From CAYNLY01 sp964398225 (GTDB lineage Bacteria; Pseudomonadota; Zetaproteobacteria; Mariprofundales; Mariprofundaceae): DNA of 24,603 bases. The translations under genes and the position numbers were made by a program. The notes beneath the pieces are model-generated. The model was not told the origin of the DNA. It was given only the letters and a program-made list of their open reading frames with translations, and did not search any database. Shown piece by piece: positions 1 to 7,926 of this stretch (position 1 is its first letter; each line of letters opens with the position of its first letter). Location: NCBI GenBank assembly GCA_964398225.1, contig CAYNLY010000021.1:1-24603 (forward strand), in the 5' to 3' direction.

Positions 1-1204
1 ACTGATCCAGCCAGAACAGCGCCGAGGCGATCAGGAAGTTGCGCACCTCGTTGCGGCCGTAGTTGAAGATCAGCGTGCCCCAGTCCTTGTGCTCGCCCAG
101 CCTCGGATCCTCATGCTCGTAGAGCGCCGTGCCGTCGAAGCGGGCAAGCCCGTGCGCATCCTTCGGAAAGTGCGCCGGCACCCAGTCGAGGAATACCCCG
201 ATGCCGTGCTGATGGCAGTAATCGACGAAGTAGCGGAAATCGTCCGGGGTGCCGAAGCGGCTGGTCGGCGCGAAATAGCCGACCGTCTGATAGCCCCAGG
301 AGCCGTCGAACGGATGCTCGGTGACCGGCAGCACCTCGATGTGGGTGTAGCCCATCCAGCGGCAGTACTCGACGAGCTGATGGGCAAGCTCCCGGTAGTT
401 CAGCCACGAGCCGTCCGGATGCCGGCGCCACGAGCCCAGATGCACCTCGTAGATCGCCATCGGCCGGTCCAGCCCCTGCCTGCGGGCGCGCTCGGCCATC
501 CACTCCTCATCATGCCATTCGTAGACGGCCGGATCGTGCACCACGCAGGCGGTTGCCGGACGCACCTCCATCTGCTGAGCGTACGGGTCGGCCTTCAGGA
601 ATACCTCGCCGCCCTTCCCGCGAATCTCGTACTTGTACAGCTCGCCGGGTCCGAGCCCCGGGATGAAGATTTCCCAGACGCCGGACGAGCCGCGCACGCG
701 CATCTGGTGCTCCCGACCGTCCCAGTGGTTGAAGTTGCCCACGACCGACACCCGCTCGGCGGCAGGCGCCCAGACGGCGAAACTCACGCCGTCCACGCCC
801 TGATGCCGGCGCACGTGCGCGCCCATGATCCGGTACTTCTCGAAATGGTTGCCCTCTCCAATCAGATGCAGATCCAGGTCGCCGAGCACGGGCGCGAATC
901 GATAGGCGTCCTCCTCTTCCCAGCGATGACCCTCGTGGTTCTCGATCCGGAACCGATAGGGCGTCTCGAAATCGCCGTCGGGAAGACGCGCGACGAAGAA
1001 GTCCGTGCCCTCGATCCGCTCCATTGGCCGCTCGCTCCCCTCCACGAGCAGCCACATCCGCCGCGCCCGGGGCTTGAACGCCCGGACGACCACGCCTCCC
1101 TCCTCCGCCGGATGGCGCCCGAGCCAGCCGAACGGATCGTGACAGCGCGCCTCCAGAATCCGGAGCGCGATCTCGGGCAGATCCTCGCGCGTCATGCGAC
1201 CCAT
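1..1204 (-). CDS. glgB: 1,4-alpha-glucan branching enzyme GlgB (N-terminal part, cut by window edge)
   Basis: Cytoplasmic enzyme that introduces alpha-1,6 branches into glycogen. About 401 N-terminal codons are visible; the rest lies before base 1. The order is an N-terminal beta-sandwich (motif DPFGWLG near residue 25), a CBM48-type domain around residues 130-215 (FAVWAPAAERVSVVGNFNHW), then the start of the GH13 barrel (AIYEVHLGSW near residue 250) and conserved region I (DWVPAHFP, near residue 350). The catalytic Asp/Glu/Asp regions II-IV are outside the window, so activity cannot be judged. The start chosen is the ATG at 1204-1202, which overlaps the phosphoglucomutase stop as TGATG and suggests translational coupling. 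An in-frame ATG at 1195-1193 is the alternative. Neither has a strong Shine-Dalgarno. It follows pgm in one transcription unit, as expected for a glycogen-synthesis pair. Confidence 0.95.
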   Translation of the reverse strand, partial: MGRMTREDLPEIALRILEARCHDPFGWLGRHPAEEGGVVVRAFKPRARRMWLLVEGSERPMERIEGTDFFVARLPDGDFETPYRFRIENHEGHRWEEEDAYRFAPVLGDLDLHLIGEGNHFEKYRIMGAHVRRHQGVDGVSFAVWAPAAERVSVVGNFNHWDGREHQMRVRGSSGVWEIFIPGLGPGELYKYEIRGKGGEVFLKADPYAQQMEVRPATACVVHDPAVYEWHDEEWMAERARRQGLDRPMAIYEVHLGSWRRHPDGSWLNYRELAHQLVEYCRWMGYTHIEVLPVTEHPFDGSWGYQTVGYFAPTSRFGTPDDFRYFVDYCHQHGIGVFLDWVPAHFPKDAHGLARFDGTALYEHEDPRLGEHKDWGTLIFNYGRNEVRNFLIASALFWLDQ

Positions 1205-2835
1205 CAGGTGATGACCGTCGGGCGCTCCCGCCCCGTGAACTCGCGCAGGCGGGAAATCTCGCCGGCAGCCTCGATGAGTCCGGCCAGGGCCTCCTGGGCA
1301 TCCATGCCGTGCCGGGACGGATCGGGCTCGAACGCCTCCAGATAGATGCGCACCGTCGCCCCCTCGGTGCCCGTGCCCGACAGCCGGAAGACGATCCGGG
1401 CGCCGTCCTCGAACAGCACGCGCAGTCCCTGCCCGCGCGATTCGCTGCCATCGACCGGGTCGCGGTAGCTGAAGTCGTCGCAATGGCGGACTCGGCGTCC
1501 GGCAAGCTGGGTTCCGACAAGATGCGGAAACTGCCCGCGCAGATGCTCCATCATCGCGCGCGCAGCATCGGCATCAACGGCCTCGTAATCGTGCCGGGAA
1601 TAGAAGTTCCGGCCATACTTCCGCCAGTGGTCGCGGACGATGGCCTCGACGGACTCCCCGCGCGCGGCGATCACATTGAGCCAGAACAGCACGGCCCAGA
1701 GCCCGTCCTTCTCACGCACATGGTTCGAGCCGGTGCCGAACGATTCCTCGCCGCAGAGCGTCACCCGGCCGGCGTCCATCAGGTTGCCGAAAAACTTCCA
1801 TCCGGTGGGCGTCTCGTAGCAGTCGATGCCCAGCGCCTCGGCCACGCGGTCCACGGCCTGCGAGGTCGGCATCGAACGCGCCACACCCGCAAGCCCCTCG
1901 CGGTAGCCGGGCACAAGATGCGCGTTGGCGGTGAGCACCGCCAGCGAATCGCTCGGCGTGACGAAAAACCCGCGGCCGAGAATCATGTTCCGGTCGCCAT
2001 CGCCGTCGCTGGCCGCGCCGAAATCGGGAGCGTCTTCACCGAAGAGGCGGTCCACGAGTTCGGAGGCATAGGTCAGGTTCGGATCCGGATGGCCGCCGCC
2101 AAAATCCTCGAGCGGCTCGCCGTGCACGACCGTTCCTTCCGGCGCGCCGAGGCGGCGCTCGAGAATCTCGCGCGCATACGGGCCGGTCACCGCATGCATC
2201 GCATCGAAGATCATCCGGAAGCCGGAGCGGAACAGGCCCGCAATCGCCTCGAAATCAAACAGCTGCTCCATGAGCGCGGCGTAATCCGCCACGGGATCGA
2301 TGACCTCGACCTCCATCCCGTCCATGCGATGGCTGCCGATCCGGTCCAGATCCACGGGGGCTGCCTCGGAAATCCGGTATTCCCGGATCCTGCGGGTTTG
2401 CTCGTAGATCGCCTCGGTCACCCCTTCGGGGGCGGGTCCGCCGTTTTCGATGTTGTACTTGATGCCGAAGTCGGCGTCGGGCCCTCCCGGATTGTGGCTT
2501 GCCGAAAGAATCAGGCCACCGTGCGCCCGGTATTTCCGGATCACGCAGGATGCCGCGGGCGTGGAGAGGATCCCGCCGGCGCCCACGAGCACGCGGGATG
2601 CGCCGTTGGCGGCCGCCATGCGAAGAATGGTCTGGATGGCCTCGCGGTTGAAATAGCGCCCGTCCCCGCCGACGACGAGCGTCCTGCCTTCAAGCGGCCC
2701 GACGGTGTCGAACACCGACTGGACGAAGTTCTCGAGGTAGTGAGGCTGCTGAAAAACCCGGACCTTCTTGCGCAAGCCCGAGGTGCCCGGACGCTGGTCG
2801 TCGAAGGGCTGGGTGGCAACCTTCCGGATGGTCAT
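1204..2835 (-). CDS. pgm: Alpha-D-glucose phosphate-specific phosphoglucomutase
   Basis: Interconverts glucose-6-phosphate and glucose-1-phosphate, the substrate of the neighbouring GlgC. The 543-aa length fits the bacterial/eukaryotic alpha-PGM family (COG0033). Visible family marks are the N-terminal PGTSGLRKKV, the phosphoserine loop SASHNPGG (catalytic Ser113), the Mg-binding loop DGDGDRN (Asp277, 279, 281), the sugar-binding loop GEESFGTGS, and a C-terminal phosphate-binding RLSGTGTEG. All key residues are intact. The ATG at 2835-2833 is preceded by AGGAGG with a 7-base gap, a clear ribosome site, so longer frames upstream are not used. It is the first gene of a two-gene unit with glgB and is divergent from glgC, with 159 bases between the two starts. 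Confidence 0.96.
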   Translation of the reverse strand: MTIRKVATQPFDDQRPGTSGLRKKVRVFQQPHYLENFVQSVFDTVGPLEGRTLVVGGDGRYFNREAIQTILRMAAANGASRVLVGAGGILSTPAASCVIRKYRAHGGLILSASHNPGGPDADFGIKYNIENGGPAPEGVTEAIYEQTRRIREYRISEAAPVDLDRIGSHRMDGMEVEVIDPVADYAALMEQLFDFEAIAGLFRSGFRMIFDAMHAVTGPYAREILERRLGAPEGTVVHGEPLEDFGGGHPDPNLTYASELVDRLFGEDAPDFGAASDGDGDRNMILGRGFFVTPSDSLAVLTANAHLVPGYREGLAGVARSMPTSQAVDRVAEALGIDCYETPTGWKFFGNLMDAGRVTLCGEESFGTGSNHVREKDGLWAVLFWLNVIAARGESVEAIVRDHWRKYGRNFYSRHDYEAVDADAARAMMEHLRGQFPHLVGTQLAGRRVRHCDDFSYRDPVDGSESRGQGLRVLFEDGARIVFRLSGTGTEGATVRIYLEAFEPDPSRHGMDAQEALAGLIEAAGEISRLREFTGRERPTVIT

Positions 2836-2994
2836 GGCCCTGCCTCCTGCATGGCGTCGGCCGCAATCCGGCCGCCCGCCAAGCCTAGGGCAGAACGCGC
2901 GATCCCGCACGCGTTCGTGGCATGGAGGCCGCCGGCTTGCTAGAGTTGAGAATGAGGCTGGATGCTCGCCGCAGGCCACAGGAGGAGGAACGCA
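2836..2994. promoter_or_regulatory. Divergent pgm / glgC control region
   Basis: This 159-base spacer separates divergent starts of two steps of the same pathway and should hold both promoters. On the plus strand an extended minus-10-like TGCTAGAGT (2938-2946) sits about 50 bases before the glgC ATG, but no good minus-35 is found 16-18 bases upstream. No convincing sigma-70 promoter is seen towards pgm. Both ends carry strong ribosome sites (AGGAGG for pgm, AGGAGGAGG for glgC). That this is the shared promoter region is inferred from gene layout; the box itself is tentative. Confidence 0.4.
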
Positions 2995-4263
2995 ATGGCC
3001 ACGCTCGTCATGGAACGCAACATCAGCAAACTCACCGCCAGCACCGTTGCGCTCGTGCTCGCCGGAGGACGCGGCTCGCGGCTGAAGGCGCTCACCGACT
3101 GGCGAGCGAAGCCCGCCGTGCCGTTCGGAGGCAAGTTCCGGATCATCGACTTTCCTCTCTCCAACTGCATCAACTCGGGCATACGCCGCATCTCGGTCAT
3201 CACCCAGTACAAGTCGCACTCGCTGCAGCGCCATCTTCAGCGCGGCTGGAGCTTCCTTTCCGGCCAGTTCGGCGACTTCCTCGAGGTGCTCTCGGCGCAG
3301 CAGCGGGTCGGCGAAGGATGGTATGAGGGCACCGCCGATGCGGTCTACCAGAACCTCGACATCATCCGGCACTACAATCCCGAATACATCCTGATTCTGG
3401 CCGGCGACCACATCTACAAGATGGACTACGGCAAGATGATCGCGGCCCATGTGGCCAACGAGGCCGACATCACCGTGGGCTGCATCCCGGTGCCCGTCGA
3501 GGATGCGACGGCCTTCGGCGTGATGGCCGTGGACGAGTCCGGCCGGATCGTCGAGTTCACCGAGAAACCGGCCCGGCCGAAGCCGATGCCGGAAGACGAA
3601 ACCCGGGCGCTGGCCTCGATGGGCATCTACGTTTTCGGCGCCCGCTTCCTGCGCGACCGGCTCGTCGCCGATGCGGACGATCCGGACTCCACGCACGACT
3701 TCGGCAAGGACATCATCCCCGGCGCCATTGCCGACGGGGCGCGCGTGTTCGCGTTCCGGTTCATGAACGCGAACACCGGCGCGCCAAACTACTGGCGTGA
3801 CGTCGGCACGGTCGACGCCTACTGGGAGGCGAACATCGACCTTGCCAACGTCGAGCCCGAGCTCGACCTGTACGATCAGAACTGGCCCATCTGGACCTAC
3901 CAGGAACAGCTCCCGCCGGCGAAGTTCGTCTTCGACGACGACGACCGGCGAGGGCATGCGATCGACTCGCTGGTTTCTGGAGGCTGCCTGATCACCGGAG
4001 CCGAAGTCCGGCATTCGGTGCTGTTTTCGAACGTGCGCGTCCATTCGTACTCCCGCGTCGAGGACGCGGTCGTGCTGCCCGATGTCGAAATCCGGCGTCA
4101 CTGCCGCATCCGCCGCTGCGTGATCGACAAGGGCGCGGTCATCCCCGAGGGAACGGTGATCGGGGAAAATCCCGAGGAGGACGCAAAGCGCTTCTACGTC
4201 AGCGAAGGCGGGGTTGTGCTGGTCACCCCGGAAATGCTCGGGCAGCGGCTGCACGAGATCTGA
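2995..4263 (+). CDS. glgC: Glucose-1-phosphate adenylyltransferase (ADP-glucose pyrophosphorylase)
   Basis: Makes ADP-glucose from ATP and glucose-1-phosphate, the committed and usually allosterically controlled step of bacterial glycogen synthesis. The 422-aa product matches the family length. The N-terminal nucleotidyltransferase domain shows the signature LVLAGGRGSRLKALT (residues 20-34), then RAKPAVPFGGKFRIIDFPL and the substrate-binding Lys in EFTEKPARPK. The C-terminal part (from about residue 300) looks like the left-handed beta-helix, with hexapeptide-type turns around SVLFSNVRVHSYSRVEDAVV. The ATG at 2995 is chosen because AGGAGGAGG lies 5 bases upstream; an in-frame ATG at 2962 lacks such a site. 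It heads a plus-strand unit with the GH57 gene and malQ. Confidence 0.97.
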   Translation: MATLVMERNISKLTASTVALVLAGGRGSRLKALTDWRAKPAVPFGGKFRIIDFPLSNCINSGIRRISVITQYKSHSLQRHLQRGWSFLSGQFGDFLEVLSAQQRVGEGWYEGTADAVYQNLDIIRHYNPEYILILAGDHIYKMDYGKMIAAHVANEADITVGCIPVPVEDATAFGVMAVDESGRIVEFTEKPARPKPMPEDETRALASMGIYVFGARFLRDRLVADADDPDSTHDFGKDIIPGAIADGARVFAFRFMNANTGAPNYWRDVGTVDAYWEANIDLANVEPELDLYDQNWPIWTYQEQLPPAKFVFDDDDRRGHAIDSLVSGGCLITGAEVRHSVLFSNVRVHSYSRVEDAVVLPDVEIRRHCRIRRCVIDKGAVIPEGTVIGENPEEDAKRFYVSEGGVVLVTPEMLGQRLHEI

Positions 4264-4286
4264 ACAACCCCACGCCATCCGGGCTT

Positions 4287-4304
4287 GATGCGCTTACGCG
4301 CATC
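4287..4304 (+). other. Perfect 7-bp hairpin between glgC and the GH57 gene
   Basis: GATGCGC, loop TTAC, GCGCATC lies 23 bases after the glgC stop. No T-run follows, so it is not an intrinsic terminator. It could protect the glgC 3' end or cause partial attenuation before the downstream genes. The structure is read directly; the role is a guess. Confidence 0.35.
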
Positions 4305-4345
4305 GGGAGCATCGGCCGCCGTCACCCTGAAGCCGAGGAGGAAGG

Positions 4346-6040
4346 ATGAGCCGCCCTCTTTCCGTCGTGTTCTGCTGGCACATGCATCAGCCCTTCTACC
4401 GGGACGCCGAAACCGGCCGCTACCACCTGCCCTGGGTCTACCTGCATGCGATGAAGGAATACACCGACATGGCCGAGGTCGTCGCCCAGGTGCCGGGCGC
4501 ACGGGCGGTGTTCAACTTCGTGCCCAGTCTGCTCGAGCAGATCGAGGACTACGCACGCCATCTGAAGCGCTGGCTGAACGGAAGCCAGTCGGAGCTTCCC
4601 GACCCGCTGCTGAAGGCGCTGGCCCGCGAGCATCCCGATTTCGATGCCGCCACCCGCAGCTTCCTGCTCTCCGCCTGTTTCCGGCTGAACCACGAACGCA
4701 ACCTGCACCGCTATCCCGACTACGCACGCCTGCTCGCGCTTGCCGAGCATGCCCGCGCCGCCGATGGCGTGGACTATCTCGGAGGCAGCTATTTCAGCGA
4801 CCTGGTCACCTGGTATCACCTTGCCTGGCTCGGCGAATCGGTGCGGCGGCGGCACTTCGTCGCCCGGCGCCTGATCGAGAAGGGCCGCGGCTTCAGCTGG
4901 CAGGACCGCCGCGATCTGATCAACCTGATCGCCTCGCTCATCGAGGACATCCCGGCCACCTACCGCCGGCTCATGGAACAGGGCCGCATCGAACTTTCGA
5001 CCACGCCCTACGCCCATCCGATCCTGCCGCTGCTTCTCGACTTTTCGAGCGCCCGCGAAACGGTCCACGATGCCCTGATTCCGCCCGAGCCCTACCCCGG
5101 CGGCGCGGAGCGTGCCTGCGAGCACATCGGGCTTGCGATCGAAACCCATCGTCGCACCTTCGGCGCGCAGCCCGCGGGCTGCTGGCCGGCCGAGGGCGCG
5201 GTCTCCGAAGGCGCGGTCGCGCTTCTTTCCGAAGCGGGCTTTTCCTGGTGCGCGACCGGCGAGTCGGTGCTTCACCACTCCCTGGGCTTCAACCTGCGCG
5301 AGCATCAGGGGGGGCGCGAGCTCTATCAGCCCTGGCGGCTGGAATCGGACGGGAACGGGATCACGATCTTCTTCCGCGACGACCGGCTCTCCGATCTGAT
5401 CGGCTTCGAATACGCCCGGTGGAACACCGGGGATGCGATCGCCCACTTCATGCATGAACTCGCCGGCATCCGCCACCGAACCCAGGGCATGGAAGCCCCG
5501 ATCGTCGCCATCATCATGGACGGGGAAAACGCCTGGGAGCACTACCACGAAAACGGGCTCCCGTTTCTCGAGGGCCTGTATCAGGCGATCGCCGAGCATC
5601 CCGACTACGAACTCACGACGTTTTCCGAATACCTGGCCCAGCAGCCCCCGGTCCAGAAGCTCCCGCGGCTTGTCGCGGGCTCATGGGTCTACGGAAACCT
5701 CGCCACCTGGATCGGCGATCCGGCCAAGACCCGGGCCTGGGAGATGCTGATCGAGGCCAAGCACCGTTTCGACCGGAACTTCGAGCGCCTTCCCGAAGAG
5801 CGACGCCAGGCGGCGCTCGAACAGCTCCGGATCTGCGAGGGCTCGGACTGGTTCTGGTGGTTCGGCGACTACAACCCGGCCGAGGCCGTGCGCGATTTCG
5901 ACCGCCTGTTCCGGACACACCTCGCCAAGCTCTACCGGCTGATCGGCGAAATGCCGCCCGCCCATCTCGAAGAACCGATCTCCGCCGGCGGAGGCGACGC
6001 GGAGCAAGGAGGCACCATGCGCCGCGGGCGCCCCGAATGA
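4346..6040 (+). CDS. GH57 family glycoside hydrolase (alpha-amylase / glucanotransferase type)
   Basis: A 564-aa cytoplasmic protein of glycoside hydrolase family 57 (COG1449-like), with no signal peptide. The five family motifs can be followed: MHQPF at residues 13-17, GRIELSTTPYAHPIL near residue 210, GCWPAEG with the expected nucleophile Glu283, FFRDDRLSD with the expected acid/base Asp (345 or 346), and MDGENAWEHY around 391-400. The ribosome site GAGGAGGAAGG directly precedes the ATG. Family members include alpha-amylases, 4-alpha-glucanotransferases, amylopullulanases and branching enzymes, and sequence reading alone cannot separate these. Its place between glgC and malQ points to intracellular glucan trimming or remodelling. 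Its stop overlaps the malQ start (ATGA). The last residues contain a strong AAGGAGG and ATG in its own frame. Confidence 0.88.
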   Translation: MSRPLSVVFCWHMHQPFYRDAETGRYHLPWVYLHAMKEYTDMAEVVAQVPGARAVFNFVPSLLEQIEDYARHLKRWLNGSQSELPDPLLKALAREHPDFDAATRSFLLSACFRLNHERNLHRYPDYARLLALAEHARAADGVDYLGGSYFSDLVTWYHLAWLGESVRRRHFVARRLIEKGRGFSWQDRRDLINLIASLIEDIPATYRRLMEQGRIELSTTPYAHPILPLLLDFSSARETVHDALIPPEPYPGGAERACEHIGLAIETHRRTFGAQPAGCWPAEGAVSEGAVALLSEAGFSWCATGESVLHHSLGFNLREHQGGRELYQPWRLESDGNGITIFFRDDRLSDLIGFEYARWNTGDAIAHFMHELAGIRHRTQGMEAPIVAIIMDGENAWEHYHENGLPFLEGLYQAIAEHPDYELTTFSEYLAQQPPVQKLPRLVAGSWVYGNLATWIGDPAKTRAWEMLIEAKHRFDRNFERLPEERRQAALEQLRICEGSDWFWWFGDYNPAEAVRDFDRLFRTHLAKLYRLIGEMPPAHLEEPISAGGGDAEQGGTMRRGRPE

Positions 6041-7515
6041 CGGAGCGTCCCTGGCTGGATCGCCGCCGGGCCGGCGTCCTGCTGCACCTATCGAGCCTGC
6101 CCGGACCGTTTGCTTCCGGCACGCTGGGTAACGCCGCGCTGGCCTTCGTCGAACGCATCCGCGAGGCGGGATTCACGGTCTGGCAGTTTCTCCCGCTGGG
6201 ACCCACGCACGCGCACGGCTCGCCCTACGAGGCCCTTTCCTCGATGGCGGGAAATCCCGAAATGCTGGATCTTGCCGAGTTTGCCGACCGGGGCTGGATC
6301 GAACCGCTTCCCGAACCTCCGCTTTCCAAGGCACAACATGCCCGGCTTCGCGCCCAGGCCGCCGAGTGCTACTGGTCGCTGCTGGAGGAAAACGCGGAAC
6401 TTGCCCGCGCAACCGAGGCCTACCTCGAGGCGGAGCGGGACTGGCTGGACGATTTCGCGCTGTTTGCGGCCCTGAAGCAGGCGTTCGACGGCCGCGCCTG
6501 GTGGCAATGGCCGGAACCGCTGCGTGACCGCGATCCGGCGGCGCTTGAAGCCGCGCGGGAGCGATTCGCTCCCGAGATCCGGCGCATCCAGTTCGAGCAA
6601 CTGATGTTCGACCGGCAGTGGCGCAGGCTCAGGCTCAATGCCGAGCGTCTGGGCGTGCGCCTGTTCGGGGATCTGCCCATTTATGTCGCGCACGACTCCG
6701 CCGACGTCTGGGCGCACCGCGAGCTGTTCACAATCAACGATCTGGGGCTCTGCGAGGAGGTCGCCGGCGTCCCCCCCGACTACTTCTCGCCCACGGGACA
6801 GCGCTGGGGGAACCCCCTCTACCGCTGGGAGCGCCACGAGGCCGAGGGTTTTGCCTGGTGGATCCGGCGCCTTCGGCGGGAGCTGGCGCGCGCGCACCTC
6901 GTGCGCATCGACCATTTCCGCGGCCTCGAATCCTACTGGGCGATCCCGGCCGAGAGTCTGGACGGCATCGTCGGCGAATGGCGCAAGGCGCCCGGAGAAA
7001 AGCTGCTGGAAACGATCCGGCAAAGCCTCGGGGGGCTACCGCTCGTGGCCGAGGATCTGGGCTTCATCACCCCCGAGGTCGTCCGGCTGCGCGAGCGCTT
7101 CGGGCTGCCGGGCATGAAAATCCTTCAGTTCGCGTTCGACGGCAACCCGGACAACCCCTACCTCCCCGAGCATCACGAGGAAAACAGCGTCGTCTACACC
7201 GGCACCCACGACAACGACACGACGCTGGGATGGTGGCAGGGGCTGAGCGAAGACGAGCAGCGACGAGTCCGCGACATCCTCGGGAACAGCGGGCCGATGC
7301 CGGATGCGCTGATCGAGACGGCGCTCGCTTCACCCGCGCGCCTTGCCGTGATTCCGGTGCAGGACCTTCTCCGGCTCGACAGCCGCGCCCGGCTCAATAC
7401 GCCGGGCACGCTCGAAGGCAACTGGATCTGGCGCCTGGGCTCGCTTCCGGATGCGGAGGCTCTGGCGCCGTTTGCGCGCATGATCAAGGAAACCGGACGC
7501 CTGCCCGGCGGCTGA
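6037..7515 (+). CDS. malQ: 4-alpha-glucanotransferase (amylomaltase)
   Basis: GH77 enzyme that transfers alpha-1,4-glucan segments between malto-oligosaccharides and releases glucose; here probably part of glycogen turnover. The 492-aa length is close to the compact Thermus-type amylomaltase. Catalytic positions are all present: nucleophile Asp292 in VRIDHFRG, acid/base Glu339 in VAEDLGFITPEV, and transition-state stabiliser Asp392 in YTGTHDNDTT. YFSPTGQRWGNPLY is also typical. The ATG overlaps the GH57 stop as ATGA. The only strong Shine-Dalgarno (6006-6012) is 24 bases upstream, so start by coupling or reinitiation is likely. A hairpin terminator follows 8 bases after the stop. Confidence 0.96.
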   Translation: MTERPWLDRRRAGVLLHLSSLPGPFASGTLGNAALAFVERIREAGFTVWQFLPLGPTHAHGSPYEALSSMAGNPEMLDLAEFADRGWIEPLPEPPLSKAQHARLRAQAAECYWSLLEENAELARATEAYLEAERDWLDDFALFAALKQAFDGRAWWQWPEPLRDRDPAALEAARERFAPEIRRIQFEQLMFDRQWRRLRLNAERLGVRLFGDLPIYVAHDSADVWAHRELFTINDLGLCEEVAGVPPDYFSPTGQRWGNPLYRWERHEAEGFAWWIRRLRRELARAHLVRIDHFRGLESYWAIPAESLDGIVGEWRKAPGEKLLETIRQSLGGLPLVAEDLGFITPEVVRLRERFGLPGMKILQFAFDGNPDNPYLPEHHEENSVVYTGTHDNDTTLGWWQGLSEDEQRRVRDILGNSGPMPDALIETALASPARLAVIPVQDLLRLDSRARLNTPGTLEGNWIWRLGSLPDAEALAPFARMIKETGRLPGG

Positions 7516-7523
7516 CAGGGCAG

Positions 7524-7551
7524 AAAAAAGGCCGGGCAACGCCCGGCCTTT
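7524..7551. terminator. Bidirectional intrinsic terminator between malQ and the 72-aa gene
   Basis: An 11-bp perfect stem, AAAGGCCGGGC / GCCCGGCCTTT (7527-7537 and 7541-7551), closes on a 3-base AAC loop. Read on the plus strand it ends in TTT. Read on the minus strand it is followed by six T residues (from AAAAAA at 7524-7529), so it is stronger for the minus-strand gene 7574-7792 but can serve malQ as well. It sits between two convergent genes, as expected. Confidence 0.9.
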
Positions 7552-7573
7552 CCAGGTTTCCGGATGAATGTGC

Positions 7574-7792
7574 TCAGGCAGCCTTGCGCAGCTCGGCGCC
7601 GTTGCGACGCAGCGCCTCGATCATCGAGCGCAGCGTGCCAACATCGACGAGCCGGCTCTTACCGGTCTTCGTGTTCCGGATCACGACCCGGGTGCCGCCG
7701 GTCCAGCGCACCTCGGTCCGGGCGCGGACTTCCGGCCCCTGGGCCGCCTCGACGGCGTCGAGATATTCCTCAATCAGACGATCCACAACCAT
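7574..7792 (-). CDS. Hypothetical 72-aa protein
   Basis: I do not recognise a family. The 72 residues read as an acidic N-terminal helix (VDRLIEEYLDAVEAAQ), two or three short strands (VRARTEVRW, TRVVIRNTK, SRLVDVG) and a basic C-terminal helix (RSMIEALRRNG). There are no cysteines, membrane segment or signal peptide. It is probably a soluble small protein with a mixed alpha/beta fold. The ATG is backed by GGAGGAAGAAC immediately upstream, and a strong terminator follows the stop, so expression as its own unit is credible. A CRP-type palindrome lies 105 bases upstream in the 134-base leader region. The N-terminal helix followed by strands could suit a small regulator or adaptor, but that is speculation. 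Confidence 0.75.
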   Translation of the reverse strand: MVVDRLIEEYLDAVEAAQGPEVRARTEVRWTGGTRVVIRNTKTGKSRLVDVGTLRSMIEALRRNGAELRKAA

Positions 7793-7896
7793 GTTCTTCC
7801 TCCTTGACTGCTTTTCGGACTTGGCCGCAAATGTAGCCTGCCGCCGTGAGTCAAGGATGACGGAAAACTGAAAATCCTTTTATTTTTGGCTGGTTA

Positions 7897-7912
7897 TGTG
7901 ACCCGGATCACA
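7897..7912. promoter_or_regulatory. CRP/FNR-type operator palindrome (TGTGA-N6-TCACA)
   Basis: TGTGACCCGGATCACA has both half-sites exactly matching the cAMP receptor protein consensus TGTGA-N6-TCACA. It lies in the non-coding gap between the sixA stop and the 72-aa gene, whose start is 105 bases downstream on the minus strand. An AT-rich segment (7869-7888) lies between, where a class II promoter would sit, although no clear minus-10 stands out. On RNA it could also fold into a weak hairpin for the end of sixA, but no T-run follows. The match is direct; regulation by a CRP-family protein is inferred. Confidence 0.55.
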
Positions 7913-7926
7913 CCTTGGAGCCGGAA

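Noticed and set aside
89..2943. Long plus-strand frames over glgB and pgm
   Set aside because: They are antisense to well-supported enzymes, and their His/Arg/Pro-rich content has no recognisable fold.
7861..7926. The TGTGA/TCACA palindrome as a terminator for sixA
   Set aside because: The stem is only five pairs with a six-base loop and no T-run follows on the sixA strand, so the operator reading is preferred.
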